Positions 8,734 to 17,642 of a DNA stretch of 64,000 nt are shown here, one piece after another (the first letter of the stretch is position 1; the number at the start of each line of letters is the position of its first letter). The stretch comes from Candidatus Hydrogenedentota bacterium (GTDB taxonomy: Bacteria; Hydrogenedentota; Hydrogenedentia; Hydrogenedentales; SLHB01). The notes below the pieces were generated by a model, which was given only the letters and a program-made list of their open reading frames with translations, did no database searches and was not told where the DNA came from. Made by a program: the position numbers and the translations under genes. The stretch covers positions 248,001-312,000 of the forward strand of contig JABWCD010000006.1 in NCBI GenBank assembly GCA_013359265.1, written 5' to 3'.

Positions 8734-9822
8734 CTACTTTCCCCAGCCGGTGATCGCGGACTCGTTAAACACGGCCTGCATGATGGTTGTGCGGCGGTTT
8801 TGCGTGTAGATGATGTGAATCTTCTCGTCACCGGTCTGAATGGCGTAGGGGTACGCGAACGTGTTGTCGCCGCCGCCGATGTCGCGCCGGTGCGGCCACG
8901 TCTTGTCGTTATCTTCCGAGATGACGACTGTCAGCGGCGTGCGCTCGTTCATGTTGTCGTTGTACACCATCAGCAGGTGGCCGTTCTTCAATTTAATGAG
9001 GTCGAGGGCGGAATTCGGGTTTTTGAACTGCGTGACGGTCCCCTCGCTCCACGTGTACCCGCCATCGCGCGACTCGGAGCGGATTGCATAACCGGAGTCC
9101 GTCGGCAGGAAGTCGCCGCCGCGGCGCATGTACGCGATCAGGTAGTTCGGGTCGATTTGCACGACCTGGGCCTGAAGGTTGCCGGTCGGCGATATAATGC
9201 GGTTTGTTTCCTTCCATGTCTTTTCTTTCGGGTCGTAACGCAGGAAGTACGACGACGTATCGGATGCGGTCTTCTCGGTATCGGATCCGGTCTCGTGATA
9301 CAAGGGAACGAGATAGTTGCCATCGTGCAACACGATTGGTTGGCCGCGCACCATCGAGCCCGGTTCAAAGGCGATGACGATCGGATCGGACCAGGTCACC
9401 GCGCCGTCCTTCGACTGCTTCGCCATAACGCGCCCGTCGGACCACGTCTTGCCGTAGATGTTGTTGTAAAAGAGCCAGACGACTCCATCCGGCGCCTGCC
9501 ACACAACGGGATTGCCGTCCGCGTGATCGGGCGTGTCAGCGATCACCTGCGGTTCGGTCCATTGCGTATCGCCTTTTTTTTGCCGCGATCCGTAGACGGC
9601 CGTATCGGTCATGTACTCGTCAGAACCCCCATAGTACGCAATGTACAAGTCGCCGTTCGCCAACTCGGTAATGGACGCGGGATGCTTGTACAACCCGGGA
9701 TGCTCGGGGCCGAAGACGCGATACGTTTCGATGTTGTCTCGCTCGGGTATGCGCGGCGGATCGACCTGCGCTACCACGGACACCATCGACGCCAAAACCA
9801 TCAACCCAGCAACTCGCAGCAT
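8734..9822 (-). CDS. Secreted sialidase-like (BNR/Asp-box) protein
   Basis: 362 residues from the ATG at 9822, which has GAGGAG just upstream. It begins with a signal peptide (MLRVAGLMVLASMVSVVAQ). Three Asp-boxes of the pattern S-x-D-x-G-x-T-W are readable: SKDGAVTWS, SRDGGYTWS and the degenerate SEDNDKTWP. This is the six-bladed propeller of the exo-alpha-sialidase/BNR_2 superfamily. Such proteins hydrolyse terminal sugars of glycoconjugates, but many members of this type in environmental bacteria have no proven sialidase activity. It starts 4 bases after the stop of the MobA-like gene, so it may be read from the xdhC-like operon. Confidence 0.85.
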   Translation of the reverse strand: MLRVAGLMVLASMVSVVAQVDPPRIPERDNIETYRVFGPEHPGLYKHPASITELANGDLYIAYYGGSDEYMTDTAVYGSRQKKGDTQWTEPQVIADTPDHADGNPVVWQAPDGVVWLFYNNIYGKTWSDGRVMAKQSKDGAVTWSDPIVIAFEPGSMVRGQPIVLHDGNYLVPLYHETGSDTEKTASDTSSYFLRYDPKEKTWKETNRIISPTGNLQAQVVQIDPNYLIAYMRRGGDFLPTDSGYAIRSESRDGGYTWSEGTVTQFKNPNSALDLIKLKNGHLLMVYNDNMNERTPLTVVISEDNDKTWPHRRDIGGGDNTFAYPYAIQTGDEKIHIIYTQNRRTTIMQAVFNESAITGWGK

Positions 9823-9826
9823 TTCG

Positions 9827-10459
9827 TTACTCCTCACTGGCGCCAGCCATCCCGCAACTCTGATTTCTGCGCGCGCGTTCTCGTTCGTAATCTTCGGGCG
9901 TATCCATGTCAAACATCACACCGCTGTCCGGCACATCGAGGCGCTGCACTTCACCGGGATGTTCGCGCAGCAGTCCGCGCAGCCCAACTGCGTCGAACCG
10001 CGACATAATAGCATTGCGAAAGCGGGATGCAACTACAAGCGGATGGCCCGTCCGGTCACCGCAGGCGGGAACCACAATGCCGTGCTGCCCCGAGCGGAAC
10101 GCCTCGATCAGCGCATCGACCGTGCTGGAAGTGACATTCGGCTGATCGCCGAGGACGATAAGGAATGCGTGGACGTCTTCGGGTATGGCAGCCAGTCCGC
10201 AGCGTACGGACGACAACATTCCCTCCGCGTGGTTTTCATTGTGCACCAATGCGACCGGTCGCCCGGCGAGCGCGGACTCGATTCGCGCGCGATTATGGCC
10301 GGTCACAACGACGGTCCGGTCAATCTCGCTCGCAATGACTTGATCGACCACATGTCCGATCACAGTGCTGTCGCCGAACGGCAGCAGCAGTTTTTGTTCG
10401 CCCATGCGGAGCGACGCGCCTGCGGCCAACACTACCGCCGCAATCATGCCGGACCGCAC
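9827..10459 (-). CDS. MobA-like NTP transferase (molybdenum cofactor nucleotidyltransferase type)
   Basis: 210 residues. The N-terminus has the nucleotidyltransferase signature AAVVLAAGASLRMGEQKLL. Further along come LGDQPN (metal-binding Asp) and GHPLVV, as in MocA/MobA-type enzymes, which add CMP or GMP to molybdopterin. It overlaps the end of the upstream xdhC-like gene by 16 bases. The xdhC plus mocA-like pairing is well known in maturation of xanthine dehydrogenase-family molybdoenzymes. No molybdoenzyme subunit gene is in the window, so the client is elsewhere or beyond the edges. Confidence 0.88.
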   Translation of the reverse strand: MRSGMIAAVVLAAGASLRMGEQKLLLPFGDSTVIGHVVDQVIASEIDRTVVVTGHNRARIESALAGRPVALVHNENHAEGMLSSVRCGLAAIPEDVHAFLIVLGDQPNVTSSTVDALIEAFRSGQHGIVVPACGDRTGHPLVVASRFRNAIMSRFDAVGLRGLLREHPGEVQRLDVPDSGVMFDMDTPEDYERERARRNQSCGMAGASEE

Positions 10460-11502
10460 ACGTTGAGCGATGTGGCCGCACCCTCGTGGTTTCGGCGGAC
10501 GCGGATTATCTCCGAGAGGATACTCACCGCGATTTCCTCGACTGTGACCGCGCCAATATTCAGGCCGACGGGGCTGCGTACGCGCGTAAAGTCGTCTTCG
10601 TCCGCGAGTCCGTCGTCGATCAGGCCCTTACGAATCATAAGGGCCTTTCGCTTGCTGCCGATCATGCCGATGTATGGTGCGGACGAACGAATGCAACGCT
10701 TCAGTACGACGCCGTCGTGACGATGGCCGCGCGTGGCAATGACGACGTAGGTCGACTCGTGGATGGGGAATGCCGCGACCTCCGTTGCGATGTCACCGCA
10801 AATGGTGCGCACACCTTCGGGATACCGGCCCGCGTCGGCGAACGGCGCACGGTCGTCGATCACCGTTACGCGGAATCCCAGCCACGATCCAAGTTTCGCC
10901 ACCGCCTGCCCCACATGTCCCCCTCCCGCGACCAACAGGACGGGCGCGGGCTCGACCGGTTCGATGTATACCTCCGCGACGGTTGTGCCCGTGGCGTCTT
11001 TCTCCTCATGCCAGGCGGGCGCGGCGGACCGAAGCGCGTCGCATAACGCGGCCGATCCCGGATAGGGACAAAACGACTCGATCTCGGCGTCCGGTACCCA
11101 GTGCGCGTCGGCATGACCATCGGGATAAATTTGAAACAGCAGCGCGCCGCGGCCTTCCGCGTCTGTCGCAGCGGCGATCGCGTGTCTGTGCCGAGCGGGA
11201 TCGGGCTCGACGAAGACGCGAACGTTTCCGCCGCAGATGAGGCCGTCGTCCCAACCGTGGTCGTCGTTCAGATTCAGATCGAATACGAACGACGCGCCGG
11301 TGTCGAGCGCATCCAGCGCGCGCTTGCGCGCCTCCGCTTCGAGGCATCCGCCGCCCAATGTGCCATGCACCGCGCCATCGCGTTCGAACAGCGCCTTGGC
11401 GCCCGCCTTCTGGGGCGTTGAACCAGACGCGCGAACGACGATCGCGAGCGCGAACGGCTCGCGCCCTTCAATAAGCGTGATCGCGCGACGATAGAGTTGC
11501 AT
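10444..11502 (-). CDS. xdhC: XdhC/CoxI family molybdenum-enzyme maturation protein
   Basis: 352 residues. The XdhC/CoxI N-terminal domain is recognisable from ASGSTPQKAGAKALF and GTLGGGCLEAEA. The C-terminal Rossmann domain begins LLVAGGGHVGQAVAKL and contains VVIATRGHRHD and GMIGSKRKA. Proteins of this family bind molybdenum cofactor and load it, usually in sulfurated form, into xanthine dehydrogenase or CO dehydrogenase. It is the first gene of a minus-strand run with the MobA-like gene, which starts inside it. A weak AGGTAA precedes the start. The symbol is assigned by family; the actual client enzyme is not visible here. Confidence 0.9.
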   Translation of the reverse strand: MQLYRRAITLIEGREPFALAIVVRASGSTPQKAGAKALFERDGAVHGTLGGGCLEAEARKRALDALDTGASFVFDLNLNDDHGWDDGLICGGNVRVFVEPDPARHRHAIAAATDAEGRGALLFQIYPDGHADAHWVPDAEIESFCPYPGSAALCDALRSAAPAWHEEKDATGTTVAEVYIEPVEPAPVLLVAGGGHVGQAVAKLGSWLGFRVTVIDDRAPFADAGRYPEGVRTICGDIATEVAAFPIHESTYVVIATRGHRHDGVVLKRCIRSSAPYIGMIGSKRKALMIRKGLIDDGLADEDDFTRVRSPVGLNIGAVTVEEIAVSILSEIIRVRRNHEGAATSLNVCGPA

Positions 11503-11589
11503 AAACGTTACCTGGACCGCCGTGGAAGCGCGACTCGAATTGTAAGACGCGCGGCAATGGCCGTCAAAACTACGCGACCGTGCGGGCGC

Positions 11590-12411
11590 TTACACAACCG
11601 CTTCGTTCGTGAGTGGCGCGATCTCCGAAACCCGTGGACGGCGGCCCTTCACCATGATGTTAGGCCGCCCGATGCTCTGGCCGGACAGTTGGCGGTTCAA
11701 CGGATCGCGGTAACCGCCGCGTACGAGGCGGCGGACCTTGTTCGTCGTGTTTATGTAACTGCCGTGGACCGTAAAAATGTTGAAGCAGACGACGTCGCCG
11801 CGCTTCGCGGGGACGGGTTCCGTATCGACAAGTCGATACGCGCGCGTGTTCAGGTGCGGTGTACACGGCTCGCCCTCGGGCGTGACGGTAATATGCGGCA
11901 ACGCGCCCGGCTTGTGCGATCCGCGCAGAAACCGAATTTCTCCGTTCGCATGGCAGGTGTCGTCGAGATGGACGAGCACATCGAGATAGCGGTTGTCCGC
12001 GTGTTCGTAAAACGCATTGTCCTGGTGCATCGGAAACGGATGGCCGGACTCCGGCGGCTTGGCATGCAGTGTCGTGTGATGCAGTTCGATATTTGGACTT
12101 CCGATGAGTTCGGCGATCGACTCGACAAGTTCCGGTTTCGCCACCGCGCGCATCCATGCCTCCGAGTAGAAATGGAGATCATGCAGCGACGTCAGCCGGG
12201 ACCTCTTTTCGGTCTCCTCGTCCATATACTCCTTGCGCCAGGGGCCGGTCCATCCGATTTCGGTAACGGCCCACTGTTCCATCATGAAGTCCAGCTCGCG
12301 TTCGAGTTCGTCCATCTCACTTGAAGTAAACACTGCCGGGATTCGCAGATAGCCGGCGTCCCGGTAGAATTCGATTTCGTCATTCGACAGCATGCGCAAT
12401 CCGACCTTCAT
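11590..12411 (-). CDS. Phytanoyl-CoA dioxygenase (PhyH) family protein
   Basis: 273 residues. The Fe(II)/2-oxoglutarate facial triad is suggested by HQD in FPMHQDNAFYEH and the distal His in FTVHGSYIN; the 2-oxoglutarate-binding Arg is probably in VRRLVRGGYRD. The family hydroxylates varied small molecules, so the substrate is not predictable. The ATG overlaps the TGA of the upstream zinc-ribbon gene (ATGA), which implies translational coupling. A purine-rich AAGGCGG sits just before the start. Confidence 0.9.
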   Translation of the reverse strand: MKVGLRMLSNDEIEFYRDAGYLRIPAVFTSSEMDELERELDFMMEQWAVTEIGWTGPWRKEYMDEETEKRSRLTSLHDLHFYSEAWMRAVAKPELVESIAELIGSPNIELHHTTLHAKPPESGHPFPMHQDNAFYEHADNRYLDVLVHLDDTCHANGEIRFLRGSHKPGALPHITVTPEGEPCTPHLNTRAYRLVDTEPVPAKRGDVVCFNIFTVHGSYINTTNKVRRLVRGGYRDPLNRQLSGQSIGRPNIMVKGRRPRVSEIAPLTNEAVV

Positions 12412-12968
12412 CCGCCTTCACGGTAATTCCGCAGCACGACGCTCAACGCCCCCGCCGCCGCGCCGGCGCCGCAACCCATCAACGTGTAAAGATAGGCTGC
12501 GAAATCGGGCTCCGCGAGGAGAATCGATTCGCCAAAATAGTGGATCGTCGTGTCCGCCGCGCCAATGAACAAACCGACGATTGCGGCCTTTCCCATCTCC
12601 AAATTGAGGACGGTCACCGCGCCGTACACCGATCCAATGAGAAATCCCAACATGCCGCCGGAATTCAATCCTGCGATGAACGATGCGGAGCCGGGACCTC
12701 CCCCGACAAAAAACTGCATCACGGCGCCGAGCGCGAGGCCCAGCGCCGCCGCGCAGGCCCATCCCCACAGGAGCGCGGTGACGATGACCTTTCCATACGG
12801 GATGGGTTTCTTCTCGACAGGCTTCTGTTGCGGGGCGGCGCGAGGCGGCGGCGGTGCGCCGAGTATGTCGTTCATCAATGCGCTCGCGTTGGCGAGGTCC
12901 GCGTTACACGTCGGGCATTGCCTTGCGTTGCCCGGTAACGCAACTCCGCACACTGGACAGGCAGCCAT
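12408..12968 (-). CDS. Zinc-ribbon multi-span membrane protein of unknown function
   Basis: 186 residues. It opens with a short zinc ribbon (CPVCG at ~4-8, CPTCN at ~18-22), followed by a Pro-rich linker. Then come about three or four hydrophobic spans rich in Gly and Ala (from VIVTALLWGWACAAALGLAL onwards). It has no enzymatic motif I recognise. The gene is coupled by a 4-base overlap to the PhyH dioxygenase. Zinc-ribbon plus membrane designs are frequent in poorly described bacterial proteins, and no role can be assigned from this one. Confidence 0.75.
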   Translation of the reverse strand: MAACPVCGVALPGNARQCPTCNADLANASALMNDILGAPPPPRAAPQQKPVEKKPIPYGKVIVTALLWGWACAAALGLALGAVMQFFVGGGPGSASFIAGLNSGGMLGFLIGSVYGAVTVLNLEMGKAAIVGLFIGAADTTIHYFGESILLAEPDFAAYLYTLMGCGAGAAAGALSVVLRNYREGG

Positions 12969-13121
12969 GATCCCGGCCCTCCCGGTAAGCCCTTGCAGAA
13001 ACGCAGATTATCACCCAACAGCTCGACGACCTCGAACCAGAATACCGAAGTCCGCCGCTTGACGCCATTCCCGGTTGGATGGTTTAATTGATGAGTTCGT
13101 CATTACTGCGAGGTGTTATTC

Positions 13122-14045
13122 ATGAAACGCGCCGGATTTACGCTCATCGAGTTGCTTGTTGTCATCGCAATTATCGCGATACTCGCCGCCATTCTGCTGC
13201 CCGCGCTGTCGCGCGCCCGAGAGGCTGCCCGGCGCGCGTCGTGTCAGAACAATCTCAAGCAGATGGGTATCATCTACAAAATGTACTCGGGCGAGAGCCG
13301 CGGTGAACGGCTGCCGCGCACGCACGGGGACCAGGCTTTCGGCCCGGCCGCGAATGCGACGGGTTGTGACCCGGATTCGCTGCAGGCGCAGCCGTCGTTC
13401 AGTCCGCACATGCCGGCCATATATCCGGAATACCTGACAGACGTGAACGTGCTGGTGTGCCCGTCCGATGCGCTTGACGCACCGGACGACAATCCGACGT
13501 TACAGGTGATCGACGATGGCAGCAACACGTGTGCGTACGTCGGATACGTAACCTACGGCGATCAAAGCTACAACTACCTCGGTTACGTGATGGATCGCTG
13601 CGACCAAAGCGACCCGTTTGTGTCGACGCCGTTCCCGGGACCGGCCCAACTTGTGGGCGCCGCGCTCGTGTACGGCGGCGTGCTGTTTAACGAAAATCCG
13701 GCCGACGACGGAATCCTCGATAACGACATCAACCTCAGCACCGTGGGATTTGGAGGACTTGGTTACGGCAACGGCGGCGGCGACACCATTCACCGCCTGC
13801 GGGAAGGCGTCGAGCGCTTCTTGATCACGGACATCAACAATCCCGCGGGATCGGCCATGGCGCAAAGCGAATTACCGATCATGTGGGACAAACTGAGCAC
13901 AAACGTGAATGGCGGCGTGGGCTTCAACCATGTGCCCGGCGGGTGCAACACGCTGTACATGGACGGGCACGTGGAATTCGTCAAACTCGGCGGGGAATTC
14001 CCCGCGACCGCGGAACATGCGCAATTGAACTCGCTCTTCGAGTAG
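13122..14045 (+). CDS. Prepilin-type N-terminal methylation protein (DUF1559-like pseudopilin)
   Basis: 307 residues from the ATG at 13122, with GAGGTG upstream. [17 protein letters not shown] is a classic class III signal: cleavage after Gly5, Glu at +5 of the mature protein, then a hydrophobic helix. [10 protein letters not shown] after the helix and the C-terminal ending [14 protein letters not shown] are typical of the DUF1559 / H-X9-DG proteins. These are greatly expanded in Planctomycetes, Lentisphaerae and Hydrogenedentes-like bacteria. Here ten residues rather than nine separate the His from Asp-Gly. It should be inserted in the inner membrane and processed by a prepilin peptidase; its exact function is unknown. 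A strong terminator follows. Confidence 0.9.
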   Translation: MKRAGFTLIELLVVIAIIAILAAILLPALSRAREAARRASCQNNLKQMGIIYKMYSGESRGERLPRTHGDQAFGPAANATGCDPDSLQAQPSFSPHMPAIYPEYLTDVNVLVCPSDALDAPDDNPTLQVIDDGSNTCAYVGYVTYGDQSYNYLGYVMDRCDQSDPFVSTPFPGPAQLVGAALVYGGVLFNENPADDGILDNDINLSTVGFGGLGYGNGGGDTIHRLREGVERFLITDINNPAGSAMAQSELPIMWDKLSTNVNGGVGFNHVPGGCNTLYMDGHVEFVKLGGEFPATAEHAQLNSLFE

Positions 14046-14060
14046 CCATAAACAATTCCG

Positions 14061-14103
14061 CGGCCCCATTCCGCTCGAGGCGGGATGGGGCCGTTTATTT
14101 TGT
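14061..14103 (+). terminator. Rho-independent terminator after the DUF1559-like gene
   Basis: CGGCCCCAT (14061-14069) pairs with ATGGGGCCG (14085-14093). The pairing extends inward (one G-T pair, then CCGC with GCGG) to a tiny loop, and a T-rich tail (TTTATTTTG) follows. It starts 16 bases after the stop codon. It may also stop leftward transcription poorly; the lipoprotein gene converges from the other side. Confidence 0.88.
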
Positions 14104-14116
14104 CCCGGACCAACGA

Positions 14117-14641
14117 TTACTCGGCAACGCTTACCTGAAACTTCCCAGTGAACCCGAACGGTTCCACGCCCGCAAGAAGAATCGTGTACGCCCAAGCGCC
14201 CGAGTAGGAATCCAGCAGACCGTCGCCATCCTCGTCAACGCCTGCGCCCGTCAGGGTGAGCACAACGCACAGCGCCGTGGTGCAGCCGCCCGATATCAGC
14301 GACAACGTGCCGTTGTCCTGAAGCACGCCGCCCACTTCGACGACGCTCGATGGCGGCGTTTCGGCCCATTCCGGGAATTCGATGCACGAGTAGTCGATGG
14401 TGACGATACCCTGCACGAGATGGTCTTCGGGGAAATCCGCCGCGGGGTTATGCGTCAACACAATCTGTAGCGGACATTCTTTCACGCGTTGGGGATTGTC
14501 TTCGTTGCTCTTTCCTTTCCACGTGCCCGTGTACGTACCAGTCGCGTCGTACGGCGGCGGCGGGAATGTGCCCGGGCATCCGGTCATCGCAATCGCGAAC
14601 ACGACAGCCATCAACATTGCGGTTGGTTTTCGTTGGACCAT
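14117..14641 (-). CDS. Hypothetical lipoprotein
   Basis: 174 residues. The signal peptide ends in a lipobox (AIAMTGC), so Cys21 should be lipidated. The mature part looks like a small beta-rich domain (ATGTYTGTWKGK at its start). A Ca-binding-like DEDGDGLLDSYSG stretch lies near the C-terminus. GGGAGG precedes the start. I do not recognise a named family. It is convergent with the DUF1559-like gene, and the terminator lies in between. Confidence 0.72.
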   Translation of the reverse strand: MVQRKPTAMLMAVVFAIAMTGCPGTFPPPPYDATGTYTGTWKGKSNEDNPQRVKECPLQIVLTHNPAADFPEDHLVQGIVTIDYSCIEFPEWAETPPSSVVEVGGVLQDNGTLSLISGGCTTALCVVLTLTGAGVDEDGDGLLDSYSGAWAYTILLAGVEPFGFTGKFQVSVAE

Positions 14642-14801
14642 TGCATCCTCCCAAACTGGTCCAGGCGCCGGTTGATTGTCTCAACCCCTGCACTGGTCTG
14701 ACCGAGGGGCGGACGCGGGAGGTTTCAAATCGAGCGGCTATCGGCGGCGGGATGAATGACTCATCGTACTTGTATTCGCTGTTCGTTATCCGCCAATTCC
14801 C

Positions 14802-16091
14802 CTACGGTCGAATCAACACCGGAATTACTATCGACTCGTCGCCGGGCACGTCGGTTTCAACCGTCAATAACGTGCCGCTCAGTGAAATCGACGCGGGATT
14901 CAAAATCGATACTTCGATTGAGGCCGGCTGGTCCGCACCCTGTTGCGAATCGACGAGAACCTTTGCGTGCAGCGTTCCGGTGTCGAATTGCAGGCCCAAG
15001 ATTTTCATCGGCGCGCCCGCGTCGTTGCGCAGCTCGATGCGTTGCGTCGCGTGGCCGGATTCGAGCGCGACGCGTTCGGGGGCGATCAAAACGCCGCGCG
15101 CTACGTTGAAGAAGACCGGCACCTCCGCGACGGGCTGGTCGTTGCCCGACGTCATGATGTACACCGTGGCGCTGTTCGGCCCTGAAGGCGCGTCCTTCAT
15201 GACACTCACGACGACGCGATGCTGGTCCTGTCCGCGCACGGGCTCCAACTCCGCGGTCACGGGGCCGGCGGTTTGCAGCGCAGCGATGGCCGGCGCCTCT
15301 CCTCCCCGGCTTGCGCGCACGAGAATCTCGCCTATGGCTTCGCCGCGTTTGACCGTCTTGTGCGGCGAGTGCAATTCGAGGGGCATGACGATAACGTCGC
15401 CAACGACGAGGCCGCGCGCGGGAATGGCGATGGTCGTCTCTTGGCCGGCAACCCGAACGCGTGCGGTCACGGTTGCGGCAAAGTCGCCGAGGGGCGTGTC
15501 CTTTGCAAGCGCGCACTTCACGTCGATCGCGTGGTGACCGTTTCGCGTCACTTTGGCCGCCGTGGGCGTCAGCAGCTTGTTGTCTGACGCGATGTCTACA
15601 AGTTCGATGTCTTGTGCCGCATCGCCTGGAATGATAACCACCGTGCGGCGAATCGTTTCGCCACGCGGGGCTTGCTGCCACAGCAGGCCGTTGGGCGGCC
15701 GCAGCACGGCCAAGGTCTCGACAACCGCCGTGACGTTTATCGTGACCGCGGGCCGGCCCGGGTCGTTCGTCGTAACGGCAACAACGGCCGACTGCTTTCC
15801 GGTACGGTCCGTGGCGTCGAATCGTACGGGCGCCTGCGCTGATGCGCCTGGCTGAATGCTTCCATCTTCGCCCTCTGGGGGCTCGATGGTCGCGCACGTG
15901 CACGTTCCCTTGGCGCGCAGTACGATGAGCGGCGCGTCCCCGTCGTTATGGATCGTGACCGATTTCTCCGATTTCGTCCCCGCTTGAAGGGTACCGAAGT
16001 CCAACGATTCCGGTTCGACCCGGACCTTGGGCGCGGCCGCCGCGGAAAGGCCAAAGAACAGCACGAGCAAAATCATCCGGATAACATTCAT
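14802..16091 (-). CDS. DUF1573 domain-containing exported protein
   Basis: 429 residues from the ATG at 16091, where a signal peptide begins (MNVIRMILLVLFFGLSAAAA). The open frame extends upstream to 16421, but that part lies over cysS and is not used. Residues ~25-125 match the DUF1573 pattern (LDFGTLQAG, then the Cys-rich GTCTCATIEPP and VAVTTNDPGRP), an Ig/ASH-like beta sandwich. The remaining 300 residues are further beta-rich repeats without a name I can give. Function is unknown; such proteins are usually periplasmic or surface-exposed. It is divergent from cysS, and the two share about 140 bases of upstream DNA. Confidence 0.85.
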   Translation of the reverse strand: MNVIRMILLVLFFGLSAAAAPKVRVEPESLDFGTLQAGTKSEKSVTIHNDGDAPLIVLRAKGTCTCATIEPPEGEDGSIQPGASAQAPVRFDATDRTGKQSAVVAVTTNDPGRPAVTINVTAVVETLAVLRPPNGLLWQQAPRGETIRRTVVIIPGDAAQDIELVDIASDNKLLTPTAAKVTRNGHHAIDVKCALAKDTPLGDFAATVTARVRVAGQETTIAIPARGLVVGDVIVMPLELHSPHKTVKRGEAIGEILVRASRGGEAPAIAALQTAGPVTAELEPVRGQDQHRVVVSVMKDAPSGPNSATVYIMTSGNDQPVAEVPVFFNVARGVLIAPERVALESGHATQRIELRNDAGAPMKILGLQFDTGTLHAKVLVDSQQGADQPASIEVSILNPASISLSGTLLTVETDVPGDESIVIPVLIRP

Positions 16092-16229
16092 CGCTGCAAC
16101 TACCCGTCTATGGTTTCTTCCCGAATCATGCATGCCGGACGAAACCCGCGCAAACGGAGCGCAGATCCGGCAATTGAAGCGGACGCCCGCGACCGATACA
16201 ATTCCGCGAATTCCACGGGACACGCCGTA

Positions 16230-17627
16230 ATGCCAATCCGCTTTTTCAACACAATGACGCGCAACAAGGAAGTATTCGAACCGCTGGCCCCGCCCCGCGT
16301 TGGGCTGTACACCTGCGGGCCGACGGTCTACAACTTCGCGCACATTGGTAATCTGCGCACCTTTCTCTTCGAGGACTTGCTTCGACGGCACCTGAAGTAC
16401 CGCGGTTATGCGCTCACCCACGTCATGAACCTCACCGACGTCGAAGACAAGATCATCCGCACGTGCCGAGAAACCGGCGAATCGCTCAAGTCGTTAACGG
16501 GCCGCTTCGCGCAAGCGTTCTTCGAGGACCTCGATACGCTTGGCGTCGAACGCGCGGAGGTGTATCCCGCCGCGACGGACCACATCGCGGAGATGGTTGA
16601 CATCATCAAGAAGCTGCGCGACAATGGCCACACCTACGAAGCCAACGGCAGCATCTATTTCAAGCTGAGCACGTTCTCCAAGTACGGCCAACTGAGCAAG
16701 TTCAAGCTCGACGAACTCAAGACGGGCGCAAGCGGCCGCGTTGACTCCGACGAATACGAAACCGAGGATGCGCGCGATTTTGCGTTGTGGAAGGCGTACG
16801 ACGACGAAGACGGCGCGATCTTTTGGGAAACCGAACTCGGCAAGGGCAGACCCGGCTGGCACATCGAATGTTCGTGCATGAGCATGAAATACCTTGGCGA
16901 GTCCTTCGACATTCACTGCGGCGGCATCGACAACATGTTTCCGCACCACGAAAACGAGATTGCACAGTCGGAGGCCGCTACGGGCAAACCGTTCGTGAAG
17001 TATTGGCTGCACAGCGCGCACCTGTTTGTGGACGGGCGCAAGATGTCCAAATCGTTCGGCAACTTCTACACGTTGCGCGATCTTCTTGCGAAGGGGCACG
17101 ACCCGAAGGCGATTCGTTGGACGCTTATTTCCACGCATTACAGGCAGCCGAGTAATTTTACGTTCGACGCACTCGAGGCCGCGACGGAATCACTGCGGCG
17201 CGTGCGCGATTTCCGGCGGCGCCTCGAGGACGTCCGCATGCCCGGCGACGGCCTCGGCGAGCTGGATACATCGTGCGAAAAACAATTCGGGGAGGCGCTC
17301 GACGACGACCTGAATATCTCCGGCGCGATCGGCACAGTATTCGATTTCATTCGCGAGACGAACAAACTGGTCGACAGCGATATCATCGGCAAGGACGGCG
17401 CGCGCCGCGCCCTGACACTGCTCGACCGGTTGGACGCCGTGACAGGGCTGTTCGGTGCGGAAGAGAAAGGAGAGGTTCCCCCGGACGTCACGGCGCTTGT
17501 GGCCGAACGTCAGCAGGCGCGCCGCGCAAAGGATTTCAAGCGCGCGGACGAAATTCGGGACCAATTGCTCTCGTCCGGATGGGTGTTGGAAGATACGCCC
17601 GACGGGCCGCGCGTCAAAAAGGCCTAG
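16230..17627 (+). CDS. cysS: Cysteinyl-tRNA synthetase
   Basis: 465 residues, the normal length. It charges tRNA-Cys in the cytoplasm. The class I signatures are present: HIGN in [11 protein letters not shown] and KMSKS in [10 protein letters not shown]. The zinc-site Cys and His residues are in [16 protein letters not shown] and HHENE. The C-terminal anticodon-binding end has [17 protein letters not shown]. The open frame runs back to 15948, but [10 protein letters not shown] at 16230 is the family's normal N-terminus. It is convergent with the acyltransferase-like gene, 15 bases apart. Confidence 0.96.
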   Translation: MPIRFFNTMTRNKEVFEPLAPPRVGLYTCGPTVYNFAHIGNLRTFLFEDLLRRHLKYRGYALTHVMNLTDVEDKIIRTCRETGESLKSLTGRFAQAFFEDLDTLGVERAEVYPAATDHIAEMVDIIKKLRDNGHTYEANGSIYFKLSTFSKYGQLSKFKLDELKTGASGRVDSDEYETEDARDFALWKAYDDEDGAIFWETELGKGRPGWHIECSCMSMKYLGESFDIHCGGIDNMFPHHENEIAQSEAATGKPFVKYWLHSAHLFVDGRKMSKSFGNFYTLRDLLAKGHDPKAIRWTLISTHYRQPSNFTFDALEAATESLRRVRDFRRRLEDVRMPGDGLGELDTSCEKQFGEALDDDLNISGAIGTVFDFIRETNKLVDSDIIGKDGARRALTLLDRLDAVTGLFGAEEKGEVPPDVTALVAERQQARRAKDFKRADEIRDQLLSSGWVLEDTPDGPRVKKA

Positions 17628-17642
17628 CCCCAAAACGGCGCG

